The notes beneath the pieces were generated by a model. That model did no database searches. It was not told the origin of the DNA and saw only the letters and a program-made list of their open reading frames with translations. Positions 53,476 to 62,594 of a stretch of DNA of 64,000 nucleotides are shown piece by piece (within the stretch, counting starts at the first letter, position 1; each line of letters begins with the position of its first letter). A program made the translations under genes and the position numbers. Source of the DNA: Streptomyces sp. NBC_01485 (GTDB taxonomy: Bacteria > Actinomycetota > Actinomycetes > Streptomycetales > Streptomycetaceae); assembly GCF_036227125.1 (NCBI RefSeq), contig NZ_CP109435.1, forward strand, positions 5,270,001 to 5,334,000, in the 5' to 3' direction.

Positions 53476-54666
53476 TTACTGGTGTGGCGGCGGTGGTAGC
53501 TGCATGACCCTCAAGACATCGTTGCATGCAAAGATCCGTCCGTAGTTTCCTTCGGACCGTTGCTGGAGGATGCCCAACTCAACCAGCTTTGCAACGGCCT
53601 GGTTGGCGGCTGGATACGTGACCTTGTAACGCTCAGACGCATCCCTCACTGTGAGCATCGGGTAGCCGATCAAGTCTTCTGCGATCTGGAGCGAGACCCC
53701 CTTTGCCCGAAGCGTGCGCAGTTGGTCCATGAACCCCTGCTTGATCGCGATCAAACCGCTGACCTGACGCGTCGCTTCATGTGCCTGTGCTTTTACGGCC
53801 TGGCAGAAGAATGAGACCCAAGGATTGAAGTCGCCTGTGATGCTGACCTCTAGCAGATGGTCTTGGTAGGCGCGGCGGCGTACTTCGAGCCATGGCGACA
53901 GGTTGAGGATTGGGAGCTGAAGTTCGCCTGCCGCCATGAGTTGCAGGATCACCACGAGGCGGCCCAGGCGACCGTTCCCGTCGTTGAAGGGGTGAAGAGT
54001 CTCGAACTGATAGTGACCGAGAGCCATTTTCACAAGCGTGTGCATCTGGTGGGTCTCGTTGATCCACCCCTCCCACATGAGCAGACCGTCGCGGAGTCGG
54101 TGATCGGGCGGGGCGGGTACGAAGCGTGCGTCCTCCACGTTGGCGCTGTTGAGACCGATGAATACCTGGGTGGTTCTCACGCGCCCAGCGTCACGAGTCT
54201 CACTGGGGGTTCCTCGAACGAGGATTCCTTGGAGATGCTGAAGCATGGCAAGGGTGATCGGCCGCTCATTCACCCAAGCGATGGCTGCCTCGGCAGCGCG
54301 GACGTAGTTGAGCACCTCAGCTACGGACGCAGTTAGCTGGGCTTGGTCCTTGAAGTCGGCTTCAAGGACGTCGGTGAAGGCTGCGTAGGTACCCTCCAGG
54401 GCAGATGTACTTACCGCCTCGCGCCGGATGGCAGGTCGGACCAGGAGCCGAGGGTTCGGTAGCTGCTGAGCCGCCTGATCGGCCCTCGCTACGGCAGCAG
54501 CCGCTTCAGCGACTGCCAGATGAGTTGCCCCGCTGAGTTCGACCTTGTCCGGCAGGTTCTCCGGGACGTAGGCGCTAGCGTGGTAGTCACGGCCGGCGCG
54601 GGGGTCGTAGCCGTTGATCGGCACCAAGGTGCCGATCGGTGACCGCCCCAAGAGTTTGGCATCCAC
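53476..54666 (-). CDS. Fic-domain protein (predicted AMP-transferase) with built-in inhibitory motif
   Basis: About 396 aa from GTG 54666. The Fic core motif HPFNDGNGRLGR near residue 222 is complete. The N-terminal inhibitory helix motif [S/T]xxxE[G/N] is present as STSALEG near residue 84, so this is a class II self-inhibited Fic enzyme. A winged-helix end (MLTVRDASERYKVTYPAANQ, AVAKLVELGILQQ) suggests DNA binding and autoregulation. The start choice rests on DAKLLGRSPIGTLVPINGY matching Fic N-termini; an in-frame TTG lies at 54687. No toxin partner gene is adjacent. Targets of adenylylation are unknown. Confidence 0.87.
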   Translation of the reverse strand: MDAKLLGRSPIGTLVPINGYDPRAGRDYHASAYVPENLPDKVELSGATHLAVAEAAAAVARADQAAQQLPNPRLLVRPAIRREAVSTSALEGTYAAFTDVLEADFKDQAQLTASVAEVLNYVRAAEAAIAWVNERPITLAMLQHLQGILVRGTPSETRDAGRVRTTQVFIGLNSANVEDARFVPAPPDHRLRDGLLMWEGWINETHQMHTLVKMALGHYQFETLHPFNDGNGRLGRLVVILQLMAAGELQLPILNLSPWLEVRRRAYQDHLLEVSITGDFNPWVSFFCQAVKAQAHEATRQVSGLIAIKQGFMDQLRTLRAKGVSLQIAEDLIGYPMLTVRDASERYKVTYPAANQAVAKLVELGILQQRSEGNYGRIFACNDVLRVMQLPPPPHQ

Positions 54667-54700
54667 AATGCAAGGATACTCAAGCAACCTTGCATTGTGG
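54663..54700. promoter_or_regulatory. 13-bp palindromic operator over the fic start
   Basis: CCACAATGCAAGG (54663-54675) and its perfect complement (54688-54700), 12 bp apart, cover the GTG start and its probable -10 (TATCCT). A bound protein would block transcription; the Fic winged helix is a candidate. Confidence 0.65.
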
Positions 54701-55144
54701 TCGGGAGATTTAAAGGCTAGAGCGTCACGTGCCGCAGGCTGGTTGGCCCAGCCTGACCGGCTGCTTTAGGTAGATTCGCCCTATCCGGTAACGTTGGGTG
54801 GCCTTGAAGTCTGCCAACTCAAATGCAAGCACGTGTCGATACTGCTTACGGTGACGAAGGTGACTGAGCGCGTCACTCGAGGTATTTCTCTGGGGAGAGG
54901 TCCTGGCGGGTGGGTGGCGCGCGGCCGTGGGTGGATCACTGAGGCAGGAAGCCGGGCTTCTCTTGCCCGAGCGCGTGCAGCCGTGCCAGGTAGTCCTGCG
55001 CCGCTGGCGGAGAGTCACTTGCTGGGAGCCGCTGGGGAGCCGCTCCCCGAAGTCGGCTCCCAAATGGCTCCCAGAATGGCCCCGCAACGCAAATCAAGGC
55101 CGTTGCTGATCTCTCAGCACCGGCCCTGACCTGGCGTTTTACTG
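54701..55144. other. Region between fic and tRNA-Pro; possible integrase remnant
   Basis: No full gene. On the plus strand the last 24 or so codons before 55129 read VGSQMAPRMAPQRKSRPL, which resembles the disordered tail of Streptomyces plasmid and phage integrases, ending near the 3' side of the tRNA gene. This may be the scar of a pSAM2-like element. GGGAGCC/GGCTCCC repeats make the stretch 55010-55075 locally self-complementary. Confidence 0.35.
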
Positions 55145-55222
<78 letters not shown>

Positions 55223-55260
55223 CGCTGCTTGTCCTGCTTGTCGCGGCGACGTCGTTTACT

Positions 55261-56046
55261 TTAGCCCACCGGTGGCTGGAGACGAAATCCGGTTTTGGCG
55301 CGGTGGCGGAGGGGGTTCGGGCGGGCGTGGTCGAGGGCTACGAGGAGGACTGCGAGGGCGTAGAAGGCGAGGCCGAGGAGGAGGGCGTTGGCCAGGGCGT
55401 GCTTGTAGCCGTGGGCCTCGATGTCGAAGAAGGGGTAGAGGTAGCGGCCCGGTGTGCCGGGGTGGATCAGTTGGGCGCGGGTCAGGGAGAACGCCAGGTA
55501 GGCCACGGGGTAGAGCATCCACGTCGCGGCCCGGCGTAGGCGCAGTTGGCCCGGGGCGGTCAGCAGCAGCCAGTCCAGGACGGCGGCCACCGGTGTCACG
55601 GTGTGCAGGAGGTGCCCGGCGAGCAGGTGCCAGCCGGTGGGGGCGGTCGTCGTGCCGGTCAGGGAGAAGGGGACGGCCGCGTCCGCCAGGAGCAGGTGGT
55701 AGACCAAGCCCGTGATCGTGACGTAGAGCAGCGCGGCGCCGGTCAGGGCGGCGGGGAGGGGGCGGCGGGCCGTCCACGCGCGGCGGGCGGACAGCAGCGT
55801 GACCAGGGCCAGCAGGATGCTGCTCTGGATCGCGAAGTGGCTGAGGACCCGCAGCGGGCTGCCGAGCAGGAGCGCGAGCGTCACGCCCGCGGTCGCCGTG
55901 CCGGCCGGCAGCAGACGGAGGGCGGCGGTCAGTGGGCGGCGTACGGGGGCCACCACCGCCGCGGCGGGGACGGAGGAGAGCAGGAGCGCGTGGGTCCGCG
56001 GAATCGCGGGCAGATCCGGGATGTCCCTGGGTATCGGCGCGGTCAT
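55261..56046 (-). CDS. Pr6Pr-family integral membrane protein
   Basis: A 261-aa protein with about six membrane helices, including AALRLLPAGTATAGVTLALL, ILLALVTLL, ALTGAALLYVTITGLVYHLL, AAVLDWLLL, MLYPVAYLAFSLTRA and NALLLGLAFYALAVLLVAL. The HLLHTVTPVAAVLDWLL and YPFFDIEAHGY segments match the Pr6Pr family of actinobacteria. Function unknown. First chromosomal protein gene beyond tRNA-Pro. Confidence 0.8.
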   Translation of the reverse strand: MTAPIPRDIPDLPAIPRTHALLLSSVPAAAVVAPVRRPLTAALRLLPAGTATAGVTLALLLGSPLRVLSHFAIQSSILLALVTLLSARRAWTARRPLPAALTGAALLYVTITGLVYHLLLADAAVPFSLTGTTTAPTGWHLLAGHLLHTVTPVAAVLDWLLLTAPGQLRLRRAATWMLYPVAYLAFSLTRAQLIHPGTPGRYLYPFFDIEAHGYKHALANALLLGLAFYALAVLLVALDHARPNPLRHRAKTGFRLQPPVG

Positions 56047-56103
56047 GCCCTCACGCTAGGCACGGGGGATGAAAGGGGCGATGCGGGTGAGCCGTTCGGG
56101 GGA

Positions 56104-56173
56104 CCGCCCTCCGCCCTCCGCCCTCCGCCCTCCGCCCTCCGCCCTCCGCCCTCCGCCCTCCGCCCTCCGCCCT
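56104..56173. repeat. Ten tandem CCGCCCT heptamers
   Basis: Ten perfect copies of CCGCCCT, intergenic, between the Pr6Pr gene start and the metallophosphoesterase stop. It can slip in replication; copy number is probably variable between strains. Confidence 0.95.
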
Positions 56174-56251
56174 CCGCGGTCCCTCTCCCTCTCCTCCCTT
56201 GCCTTGAGAGCCGGGCACCTCCCTTTGTCTGCCCCTCGCTGCCCCTGCCCC

Positions 56252-57178
56252 CTACTCCCTCCCGACCAGCGTCAGCAACGTCACCTCCGGTGGGCAGGCG
56301 AACCGCACCGGGGTGTAGCGGTTCGTGCCGCAGCCTGCTGAGACGTGGAGGTAGGACGTACGGCCCTCCGCCGTGTGTGTCGACAGGCCCTTCACGCGGT
56401 CCGTGTCCAGGTCGCAGTTGGTGATCAGGGCGCCGTAGAAGGGGATGCAGAGCTGGCCGCCGTGGGTGTGGCCGGCCAGGATCAGGGGGTAGTCGTCCGC
56501 CGTGTAGGAGTCCAGGACCCGCAGGTACGGCGCGTGCACCACGCCCATCGAGAAGTCGGACGACGCCGACGGGCCGCCGGCCACCCGTGCGTAGCGGTCG
56601 CGCTTGATGTGCGGGTCGTCCAGTCCCGTCAGCTCCACCGAGACGCCTTCGACCTTCAGCACGCCCCGGGTGTTCGTCAGGTTGAGCCAGCCCGCCGCGT
56701 CGAAGCCGTCGCGCAGGTCCTCCCACGGGTTGTGGATCACGCCGACGGCGGGTGCGTTGCCGTTCAGACCGTGGCGGCCCTGGGCCTTCTCGAAGAGGTA
56801 GCGGGCGGGATTGCGCAGTTTCGGGCCGTAGTAGTCGTTCGAGCCGAAGACGTACGCGCCCGGGAACTCCATCAGGGGCCCGAGGGCGTCCAGGACCTCG
56901 GGGACGCCCTCTGGGTCGGACAGGTTGTCGCCCGTGTTGATCACGAAGTCGGGGCGCAGGCCGGCCAGCGAGCGCAGCCAGCGCTGTTTCTTGCGCTGGC
57001 CGCCGACCATGTGGATGTCGGAGACCTGCAACACGCGCAGGGGGCGCATTCCGGCGGGGAGGACGGGGACCGTCACCCGTCGGAGGCGGAAGGAGCGGGC
57101 CTCGAAACCCGCCGCGTACACCAGACCGGCGGCGCCGGCCGCCGCAATGGACAGAGGTACTCCGTATCGCGCGCGCAT
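56252..57178 (-). CDS. Calcineurin-like metallophosphoesterase (YaeI type)
   Basis: A 308-aa protein with an N-terminal hydrophobic anchor (GVPLSIAAAGAAGLVYAAGF), so probably membrane-attached. Metal ligands are in VSDIHMVGG, NTGDNLSD, FGSNDYY (in place of GNHD) and LAGHTHGGQL, the standard dinuclear site. Members include YaeI-like hydrolases acting on lipid A-type or other phosphoesters; in Streptomyces the substrate is unknown. Its stop lies 79 bp from the heptamer array. Confidence 0.9.
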   Translation of the reverse strand: MRARYGVPLSIAAAGAAGLVYAAGFEARSFRLRRVTVPVLPAGMRPLRVLQVSDIHMVGGQRKKQRWLRSLAGLRPDFVINTGDNLSDPEGVPEVLDALGPLMEFPGAYVFGSNDYYGPKLRNPARYLFEKAQGRHGLNGNAPAVGVIHNPWEDLRDGFDAAGWLNLTNTRGVLKVEGVSVELTGLDDPHIKRDRYARVAGGPSASSDFSMGVVHAPYLRVLDSYTADDYPLILAGHTHGGQLCIPFYGALITNCDLDTDRVKGLSTHTAEGRTSYLHVSAGCGTNRYTPVRFACPPEVTLLTLVGRE

Positions 57179-57357
57179 ACGTCCATCGTGTCAGACGCCG
57201 TCGGCGCTTCTTGCCGCACCGCCCCTTGGTGCCTTCCCCTAAGTGCCGTTCCCCTGCGGCTCTTTCGGCGCGCTTCCCTCGTCGTCGCCTCGTCGTCCCC
57301 TCATCGTCCTTTAAATGAACGGGCGTCCGGCCGTCCACACCTGCGACAATCAAACCC

Positions 57358-57822
57358 ATGACCACGCTCAAGTCGAAGCTGCAGGAAGACCTCAACGCCG
57401 CGATCAAGGGGCGCGACGAGCTCCGCTCCTCGACGCTCCGGCTGACGCTCACCGCGATCACCAAGGAGGAGGTCTCGGGCACGCAGAAGCGCGAGCTCTC
57501 CGACGACGAGGTGCTCAAGGTGATCACCAAGGAGGCGAAGAAGCGCCGGGAGGCGGCCGACGCCTTCGCGCAGGGTGGTCGGGCCGAGAGCGCCGAGCGG
57601 GAGAAGGCGGAGGGCGAGCTCCTCGCCACGTACCTGCCCAAGCAGCTCAGCGACGAGGAGCTGGACGACATCGTCGCCCAGGCCGTCGAGGAGGCGAAGG
57701 CGGCCGGCGCCGAGGGGCCGCGGGCCATGGGCGCCGTCATGAAGATCGTGAACCCGAAGGTGGCCGGTCTGGCCGAGGGCGGCCGCGTCGCCGCCATCGT
57801 CAAGAAGCTGCTCGCGGGCTGA
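57358..57822 (+). CDS. GatB/YqeY-domain protein
   Basis: A 154-aa protein matching YqeY: LKSKLQEDLNAAIKGRDELR, STLRLTLTAITKEEVSG, EREKAEGELLATYLPKQLSD and RAMGAVMKIVNPKVAG. It resembles the tail domain of amidotransferase GatB and may bind tRNA. Divergent from the metallophosphoesterase gene; an unusual repeat-bearing hairpin follows. Confidence 0.92.
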   Translation: MTTLKSKLQEDLNAAIKGRDELRSSTLRLTLTAITKEEVSGTQKRELSDDEVLKVITKEAKKRREAADAFAQGGRAESAEREKAEGELLATYLPKQLSDEELDDIVAQAVEEAKAAGAEGPRAMGAVMKIVNPKVAGLAEGGRVAAIVKKLLAG

Positions 57823-57841
57823 CGCCGCCCGGCTCGCACGA

Positions 57842-57920
57842 CGAACGGCCCCTGCCTCTCCGTACGGGGAGAACTCTCCGTACGAGGAGATCTCTCCGTA
57901 CGAGAAGCAGGGGCCGTTCG
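57842..57920. terminator. Long terminator hairpin with three internal 18-bp repeats
   Basis: CGAACGGCCCCTGC and its exact complement (57842-57855, 57907-57920) form the base stem. The 51-nt interior consists of three near-identical units beginning CTCTCCGTACG at 57856, 57874 and 57892. Each unit can itself fold. It ends two convergent genes. Confidence 0.75.
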
Positions 57921-57962
57921 CTGTCTGTTCGCTGCTCGCTGATCAGTTGTCAGCCGGCGAGG

Positions 57963-60251
57963 TCAGCCGCGCCTGCCTCCGTTGCCGTTCCCGTTGGTCT
58001 GGCCCTGGAAGAAGGTGCCGGCGCCGCCGCCGTCGTTGTTGCCGCCGTTGGTCGCGCCGTTGGTGAGCAGGCCGCCGATGAAGCCGTCGTCGTTGTCGCC
58101 GCCGGTGCCGCCGTTGTTGTTGCCGTCGCCGTCGTTGTTGCCGTTCCCGTTCCCGTTGCCCGGGTTCTTGGCCGCCGGCGGGTTCGGGATGTTGACGAGG
58201 TTGAAGTCCGGGGCTTCCTTGCCCTCCAGGGCGCCGGTCATGGCGTCCCGCCAGATCGGGCCGGGGGTGTCGCCGCCGTAGACCTGGCCGTGGTAGACGC
58301 CGCCGATGGTGATGTCGGTCATCTCGACCTTCTGGGTGGCGCTGCCGACCCAGACGGCGCCCGCGAGGTTCGGGGTGTAGCCGACGAACCAGGCGTTCTT
58401 GCGGGAGTCCGTCGTACCGGTCTTACCGGCGTTGTCGCGGCCGGAGAGGCCGGCCTGCTTGCCCGTACCGGAGTCGGTCACTCCGCTGAGCAGGGTGTTG
58501 ATGGTGTCCGCGGTCTTCTCGCTCATCGCGCGCGAGCAGGTCGACTTGGGCACCTCCAGCGACTTCTTCGTGCCGCCCACGATCTGGGTGATCGACTCGA
58601 TGGCGATCGGGGTGCAGTACATGCCCCGGCTGGCGAAGGCCGCGTACGCGGTGGCCATCGTCAGGGGGGAGAGGCCGGTGGAGCCGAGGGTCATCGACGA
58701 GGGCACCTCGGGCACCTTGTCGCCGTTGCCCTGGACCACGCCCAGCTTGTCGGTCATCTTCACCACGGGGCACATGCCGATGTCGGCGAGCATCTGCACG
58801 AAGTAGGTGTTGACCGACAGCTCCATGGCCTTCTTCAGCTGGTACGGCCCCTTCTCCGACTCGCTCTCGTTCTCCAGCGTGTCGTTGCCCTGGTTGGTCC
58901 ACGGCTTGCTGCTGCACGTCTGGACCGAGGCGGGGTACGACATCTGGTACGGCGCCGAGTAGGACTGGTTCGCCGGGCGGCCCTCCTCCAGCGCGGCCGC
59001 GGCCACGAACGGCTTGAAGGTCGAACCGGTCGGGAAGCCGTAGTTCGAGCCGCCCATGGAGGCGTTGACCGAGTAGTTGTACTCGGTCTCGTTCTTGCCG
59101 TAGCCGTACGGCTTCGACTGGCCCATGCCGAGGATCTTGCCGGTGCCGGGCTCGACGAGGGTGGCGGCCGCGGCGACCTTGTCCGACTTGTAGACGTGGT
59201 CCTTGAGCGAGTCCTGGACGGACTTCTGCGACTGCGGCTCCAGCGTCGTGCGGATCGTCAGACCGCCCTGGTTCCAGACCTTCGCCCGCTCCTCCTTCGT
59301 CTTCCCGAAGACCGGATCGCTGAGGAAGACGCGCTCGACGTACTTGCAGAAGAAGCTCGCGCCCTGGACGGCCGTGATGCAGCCGTTCTTCGGCTGGGTG
59401 ACCTTCAGGCCCAGCGGGGCCCGCTGCGCCGTGGCGGCCTCGGCCTCGGAGATGTCGCCGACCTCGGCCATGCGCTTCAGCACGGTGTTACGGCGCTTGA
59501 TGGCCTCGGCCTCGTCGTTGACGGGGTCGTAGCGGCTGGGCGACTGGACGATGCCGGCCAGCAGCGCGGCCTGGGGGAGGGTGAGGTCCTTGGCGTGCGT
59601 GGAGAAGTAGCGCTGGGAGGCGGCCTCGACGCCGTAGGCCTGCTGACCGAAGAACGTGATGTTCAGGTAGTTCTCGAGGATCTTCTTCTTGCCGAGCTCC
59701 TCCTCCACCTGGATCGCGTACTTCAGCTCCTTGATCTTGCGGCCGATGGTCTGCTGGGTGGCCTGGGCGACCTTCGTCGGGTCGTCGCCGGCCTCCTCCA
59801 CGAAGACGTTCTTCACGTACTGCTGGGTGAGCGTCGAGGCGCCCTGGGAGACCCCGCTGCTCTGCACGTTCTTGTTGAGGGCGCGCAGGACGCCCTTCAG
59901 ATCGATCGCGCCGTGCACATAGAAGCGCGAGTCCTCGATCGCGACGATCGCCTTCTGCATGTACGGCGTGATGTTCTTCAGGTCGACCACCGTGCGGTCA
60001 CGGGAGTAGACGGTGGCGATCTGGCCGCCCTCGGCGTCGAGGATCGTGGTGCGCTGGCTCAGCGGCGGTGTCTTCAGGTTGGCCGGGAGTTCGTCGAACG
60101 ACTCCACCGACCCCTTGACGGCCAGGCCCAGCGCGCCGAACGCGGGTAGGGCGATACCGGCCAGCACCGCTCCCGCGAGCACACTGACACCGAGGAACTT
60201 GGCGGCCTGCTGCGTTGGGGACAGACCACCGCCCGAGCGCTTTTTTGGCAT
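57963..60251 (-). CDS. Class A penicillin-binding protein (transglycosylase/transpeptidase)
   Basis: A 762-aa protein with a membrane anchor at 20-45. The GT51 domain shows EDSRFYVHGAIDLKG, QGASTLTQQYVKN, RKIKELKYAIQVE and KKKILENYLN. The transpeptidase domain has the nucleophile in GSTFKPF near 409, SVN near 477 and KTGTT near 607. The last 60 or so residues are Asn/Gly repeats, a flexible extracellular tail common in Streptomyces PBPs. It polymerises and crosslinks peptidoglycan. It lies divergent from wblA, as in other Streptomyces. Confidence 0.95.
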   Translation of the reverse strand: MPKKRSGGGLSPTQQAAKFLGVSVLAGAVLAGIALPAFGALGLAVKGSVESFDELPANLKTPPLSQRTTILDAEGGQIATVYSRDRTVVDLKNITPYMQKAIVAIEDSRFYVHGAIDLKGVLRALNKNVQSSGVSQGASTLTQQYVKNVFVEEAGDDPTKVAQATQQTIGRKIKELKYAIQVEEELGKKKILENYLNITFFGQQAYGVEAASQRYFSTHAKDLTLPQAALLAGIVQSPSRYDPVNDEAEAIKRRNTVLKRMAEVGDISEAEAATAQRAPLGLKVTQPKNGCITAVQGASFFCKYVERVFLSDPVFGKTKEERAKVWNQGGLTIRTTLEPQSQKSVQDSLKDHVYKSDKVAAAATLVEPGTGKILGMGQSKPYGYGKNETEYNYSVNASMGGSNYGFPTGSTFKPFVAAAALEEGRPANQSYSAPYQMSYPASVQTCSSKPWTNQGNDTLENESESEKGPYQLKKAMELSVNTYFVQMLADIGMCPVVKMTDKLGVVQGNGDKVPEVPSSMTLGSTGLSPLTMATAYAAFASRGMYCTPIAIESITQIVGGTKKSLEVPKSTCSRAMSEKTADTINTLLSGVTDSGTGKQAGLSGRDNAGKTGTTDSRKNAWFVGYTPNLAGAVWVGSATQKVEMTDITIGGVYHGQVYGGDTPGPIWRDAMTGALEGKEAPDFNLVNIPNPPAAKNPGNGNGNGNNDGDGNNNGGTGGDNDDGFIGGLLTNGATNGGNNDGGGAGTFFQGQTNGNGNGGRRG

Positions 60252-60658
60252 GGGGGCAGCCTACGTTCTGATTCGCCGGACACACGTCAATGCCTTGGCC
60301 TAAGCTGCTCTCAACTGTCACAACAGCAGGGCTACGTATCAATACGTCCGGCGACCCCGAATCGTTCCGGAAGTTCCCCAACTTTTTTGGTGGGTGCGTG
60401 TCCGAATCCGCCTTGTGTGTCACCCGGCGTCCGTTGTGGCTCAACTGAACTGTCCCGTTTGCCGGGAAAGTTCTATATGTCGCAGGCTCACTCCCCCGGG
60501 TGATCTGCCGCTTACCCATAGTCCGTTCGGGCCATTCAAGACTGGGCCCGAAGGGGGTGTTGCGCTGTGCCCACCTTCCGTAACGTCCTCAACTGGCAGC
60601 GGTGAATATGCCGCTGCCGCCGTGGGGGAGCCTCGATTCGGGAGAGGACGGCGCCGGT
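60252..60658. other. Divergent promoter region of PBP and wblA
   Basis: No gene. It contains an ACGTAT/ATACGT dyad at 60334-60347 and a T-rich stretch near 60380. Several regulators are known to act at wblA promoters in Streptomyces; which bind here cannot be read by eye. GGGAGAGGA upstream of 60659 is the wblA ribosome site. Confidence 0.5.
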
Positions 60659-60997
60659 ATGGGCTGGGTAACCGACTGGAGTGCGCAGGCTGCCTGCCGC
60701 ACTACCGATCCGGATGAACTGTTCGTTCAGGGAGCAGCGCAGAACAGGGCCAAGGCGGTGTGCACCGGATGCCCGGTACGCACCGAATGCCTGGCCGACG
60801 CGCTGGACAACCGCGTCGAGTTCGGCGTGTGGGGAGGCATGACGGAGCGCGAGCGCCGCGCACTGCTGCGCAGGCGGCCCACGGTGACCTCGTGGCGCCG
60901 GCTCCTGGAGACGGCGCGTTCGGAGTACGAGCGCGGGGTGGGCATCCTGCCGCTCGACGACGACGAGATCTACGAGCACTACGCGGCGGTGAGCTGA
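60659..60997 (+). CDS. wblA: WhiB-like developmental regulator WblA
   Basis: 112 aa from ATG 60659, the length known for Streptomyces WblA. The four iron-sulphur cysteines are at residues 13, 35, 38 and 44 (AACRTTD, KAVCTGCPVRTEC). The G[V/I]WGG turn (FGVWGGMTERERRALLRRR) and basic C-terminal segment are intact. WblA is a 4Fe-4S transcription factor that controls the switch from vegetative growth to sporulation and represses antibiotic production. The frame continues upstream to 60602, but that part is not conserved WblA sequence. Confidence 0.95.
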   Translation: MGWVTDWSAQAACRTTDPDELFVQGAAQNRAKAVCTGCPVRTECLADALDNRVEFGVWGGMTERERRALLRRRPTVTSWRRLLETARSEYERGVGILPLDDDEIYEHYAAVS

Positions 60998-61073
60998 AAC
61001 CGTGCGGCGGTGAGCTGACGAGGACCCTCGGCTCAGGCGTCGTCAACTTCGGGTCGGCGTCGGCAGTTTCGGC

Positions 61074-62594
61074 TCAGGCGTCGGGAGACTCGGGCGGCTC
61101 GGGTAGCTCCGGCCGGTTGTCCGCGAGCCGGTTTCCGATGTCCCGCAGCCCCGTCAGGTCGTGCACATCGCCGGGCAGTGCGGCCACTTCGGCGACCGCC
61201 ACCTCGGGGTGGAGCGAGGTGAAGCGGTCACGCGTGCGCTGCTCGCGCGAGAGCAGGTGCATGCGTTCCGCGTGCAGCCTCAACAGGCTTGCGGTGAGGT
61301 CGTCCACGGCCCGGTCGGCATCTGTGCCGGTGTCGGGTGCCTGTGCCGGAGATGCCGGATCGGTTACTGGAGATTCTGAACTGCCGTACGTGTCGGGAGA
61401 GTTACGAAGTCCAGCTTTCCCACCGTCCTGATCGACAATGCCGGGCTCTTCAAGATTTTCGGCATTGTCGCCATGTTCGATGTGCTCGGTGCGTTCGGCC
61501 TGTTCGGCCTGTTCGGCGTGCTCGGCGTCGAGGTCTTCCGCGGCGGCGAGCGCCCGCTCGGCGGACAGGTGGGCGGCGCCGCTGCCGTGGACGCGGTTGA
61601 GCACCAGACCGGCCAGCGGCATGTCCTCGGCGGCCAGGCGCTCCACGAAGTACGCGGCCTCCCGCAGCGCGTCCCGCTCGGGAGCCGCCACCACCAGGAA
61701 CGCCGTGCCGGGCGCCTGGAGCAGCTTGTACGTGGCGTCCGCGCGCGTGCGGAAGCCGCCGAACATCGAGTCCATTGCCGCCACGAACGTCTGCACGTCC
61801 TTCAGCAGTTGCCCGCCGAGCAGCTTGCCGAGGGCGCCGGTCATCATCGACATGCCGACGTTCAGGAACTTCATCCCCGCGCGGCCGCCGACCTTGGCGG
61901 GCGCGAGCAGGACGCGGATCAGCTTGCCGTCCAGGAACGACCCGAGCCGCTTCGGCGCGTCCAGGAAGTCCAGCGCCGAGCGCGAGGGCGGGGTGTCGAC
62001 GACGATCAGGTCCCACGCGTCCCGCGCGCGCAGTTGACCCAGCTTCTCCATCGCCATGTACTCCTGCGTGCCCGCGAAGCCCGCCGAGAGCGACTGGTAG
62101 AACGGGTTGCCCAGGATCGCGGAGGCCCGGTCGGGGTCCGAGTGCGCCTCGACGATCTCGTCGAAAGTGCGCTTCATGTCGAGCATCATCGCGTGCAACT
62201 CACCTTCCCCCTCGACGCCCTTGACGCGGCGCGGGGTGTTGTCGAGCGAGTCGATGCCCATGGACTGCGCGAGCCGGCGCGCCGGGTCGATGGTGAGGAC
62301 CACCACCTTGCGGCCGCGCTCGGCCGCCCTGAGCCCCAGCGCCGCCGCCGTGGTCGTCTTGCCGACCCCGCCCGAGCCGCAGCAGACCACGATGCGGGTC
62401 GTCGGGTCGTCGAGCAGCGGATCGAGGTCCAGCACGGGCGCGGGGGAGAGGCGGTGACGGGTGCCTCCCTTGTCGCGGGTCCTGCCTTGCGTCCTGCCCT
62501 GGGTCTTGCTCGGGGGCTTGTCCTGGTCCTGGGTCTTGCCCTGGTCCTTGTCGTGGGCCGTGTGGCCCTTGTCGTGAGCCTGGTCCGGACTCAT
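61074..62594 (-). CDS. ArsA-like anion-transporting ATPase homologue, second of pair
   Basis: About 506 aa from ATG 62594, overlapping the upstream ArsA-like gene by 4 bp. The nucleotide site reads CCGSGGVGKTTTAAAL, so the ArsA/MinD signature lysine in the deviant P-loop is Ser. A DTAP-like switch LIVVDTPPSRSALDFL is present. The N-terminus has a 50-residue low-complexity Asp/Lys/Gln leader, and the middle carries an acidic Glu/Ala linker (DAEHAEQAEQAERTEHIEH) before a roughly 130-residue C-terminal part. Streptomyces has this pair beside wblA; it is not tied to arsenic genes. A heterodimer with the next protein is likely. Confidence 0.87.
   Translation of the reverse strand: MSPDQAHDKGHTAHDKDQGKTQDQDKPPSKTQGRTQGRTRDKGGTRHRLSPAPVLDLDPLLDDPTTRIVVCCGSGGVGKTTTAAALGLRAAERGRKVVVLTIDPARRLAQSMGIDSLDNTPRRVKGVEGEGELHAMMLDMKRTFDEIVEAHSDPDRASAILGNPFYQSLSAGFAGTQEYMAMEKLGQLRARDAWDLIVVDTPPSRSALDFLDAPKRLGSFLDGKLIRVLLAPAKVGGRAGMKFLNVGMSMMTGALGKLLGGQLLKDVQTFVAAMDSMFGGFRTRADATYKLLQAPGTAFLVVAAPERDALREAAYFVERLAAEDMPLAGLVLNRVHGSGAAHLSAERALAAAEDLDAEHAEQAEQAERTEHIEHGDNAENLEEPGIVDQDGGKAGLRNSPDTYGSSESPVTDPASPAQAPDTGTDADRAVDDLTASLLRLHAERMHLLSREQRTRDRFTSLHPEVAVAEVAALPGDVHDLTGLRDIGNRLADNRPELPEPPESPDA

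Noticed and set aside
56104..56173. CRISPR-like appearance of the heptamer array
   Set aside because: Units are 7 bp with no spacers; a simple tandem repeat. No CRISPR array or cas gene seen in the window.
57315..60149. 944-codon plus-strand frame over YqeY and opposite the PBP
   Set aside because: Low-complexity antisense of the PBP gene; YqeY is in a different frame with its own start.
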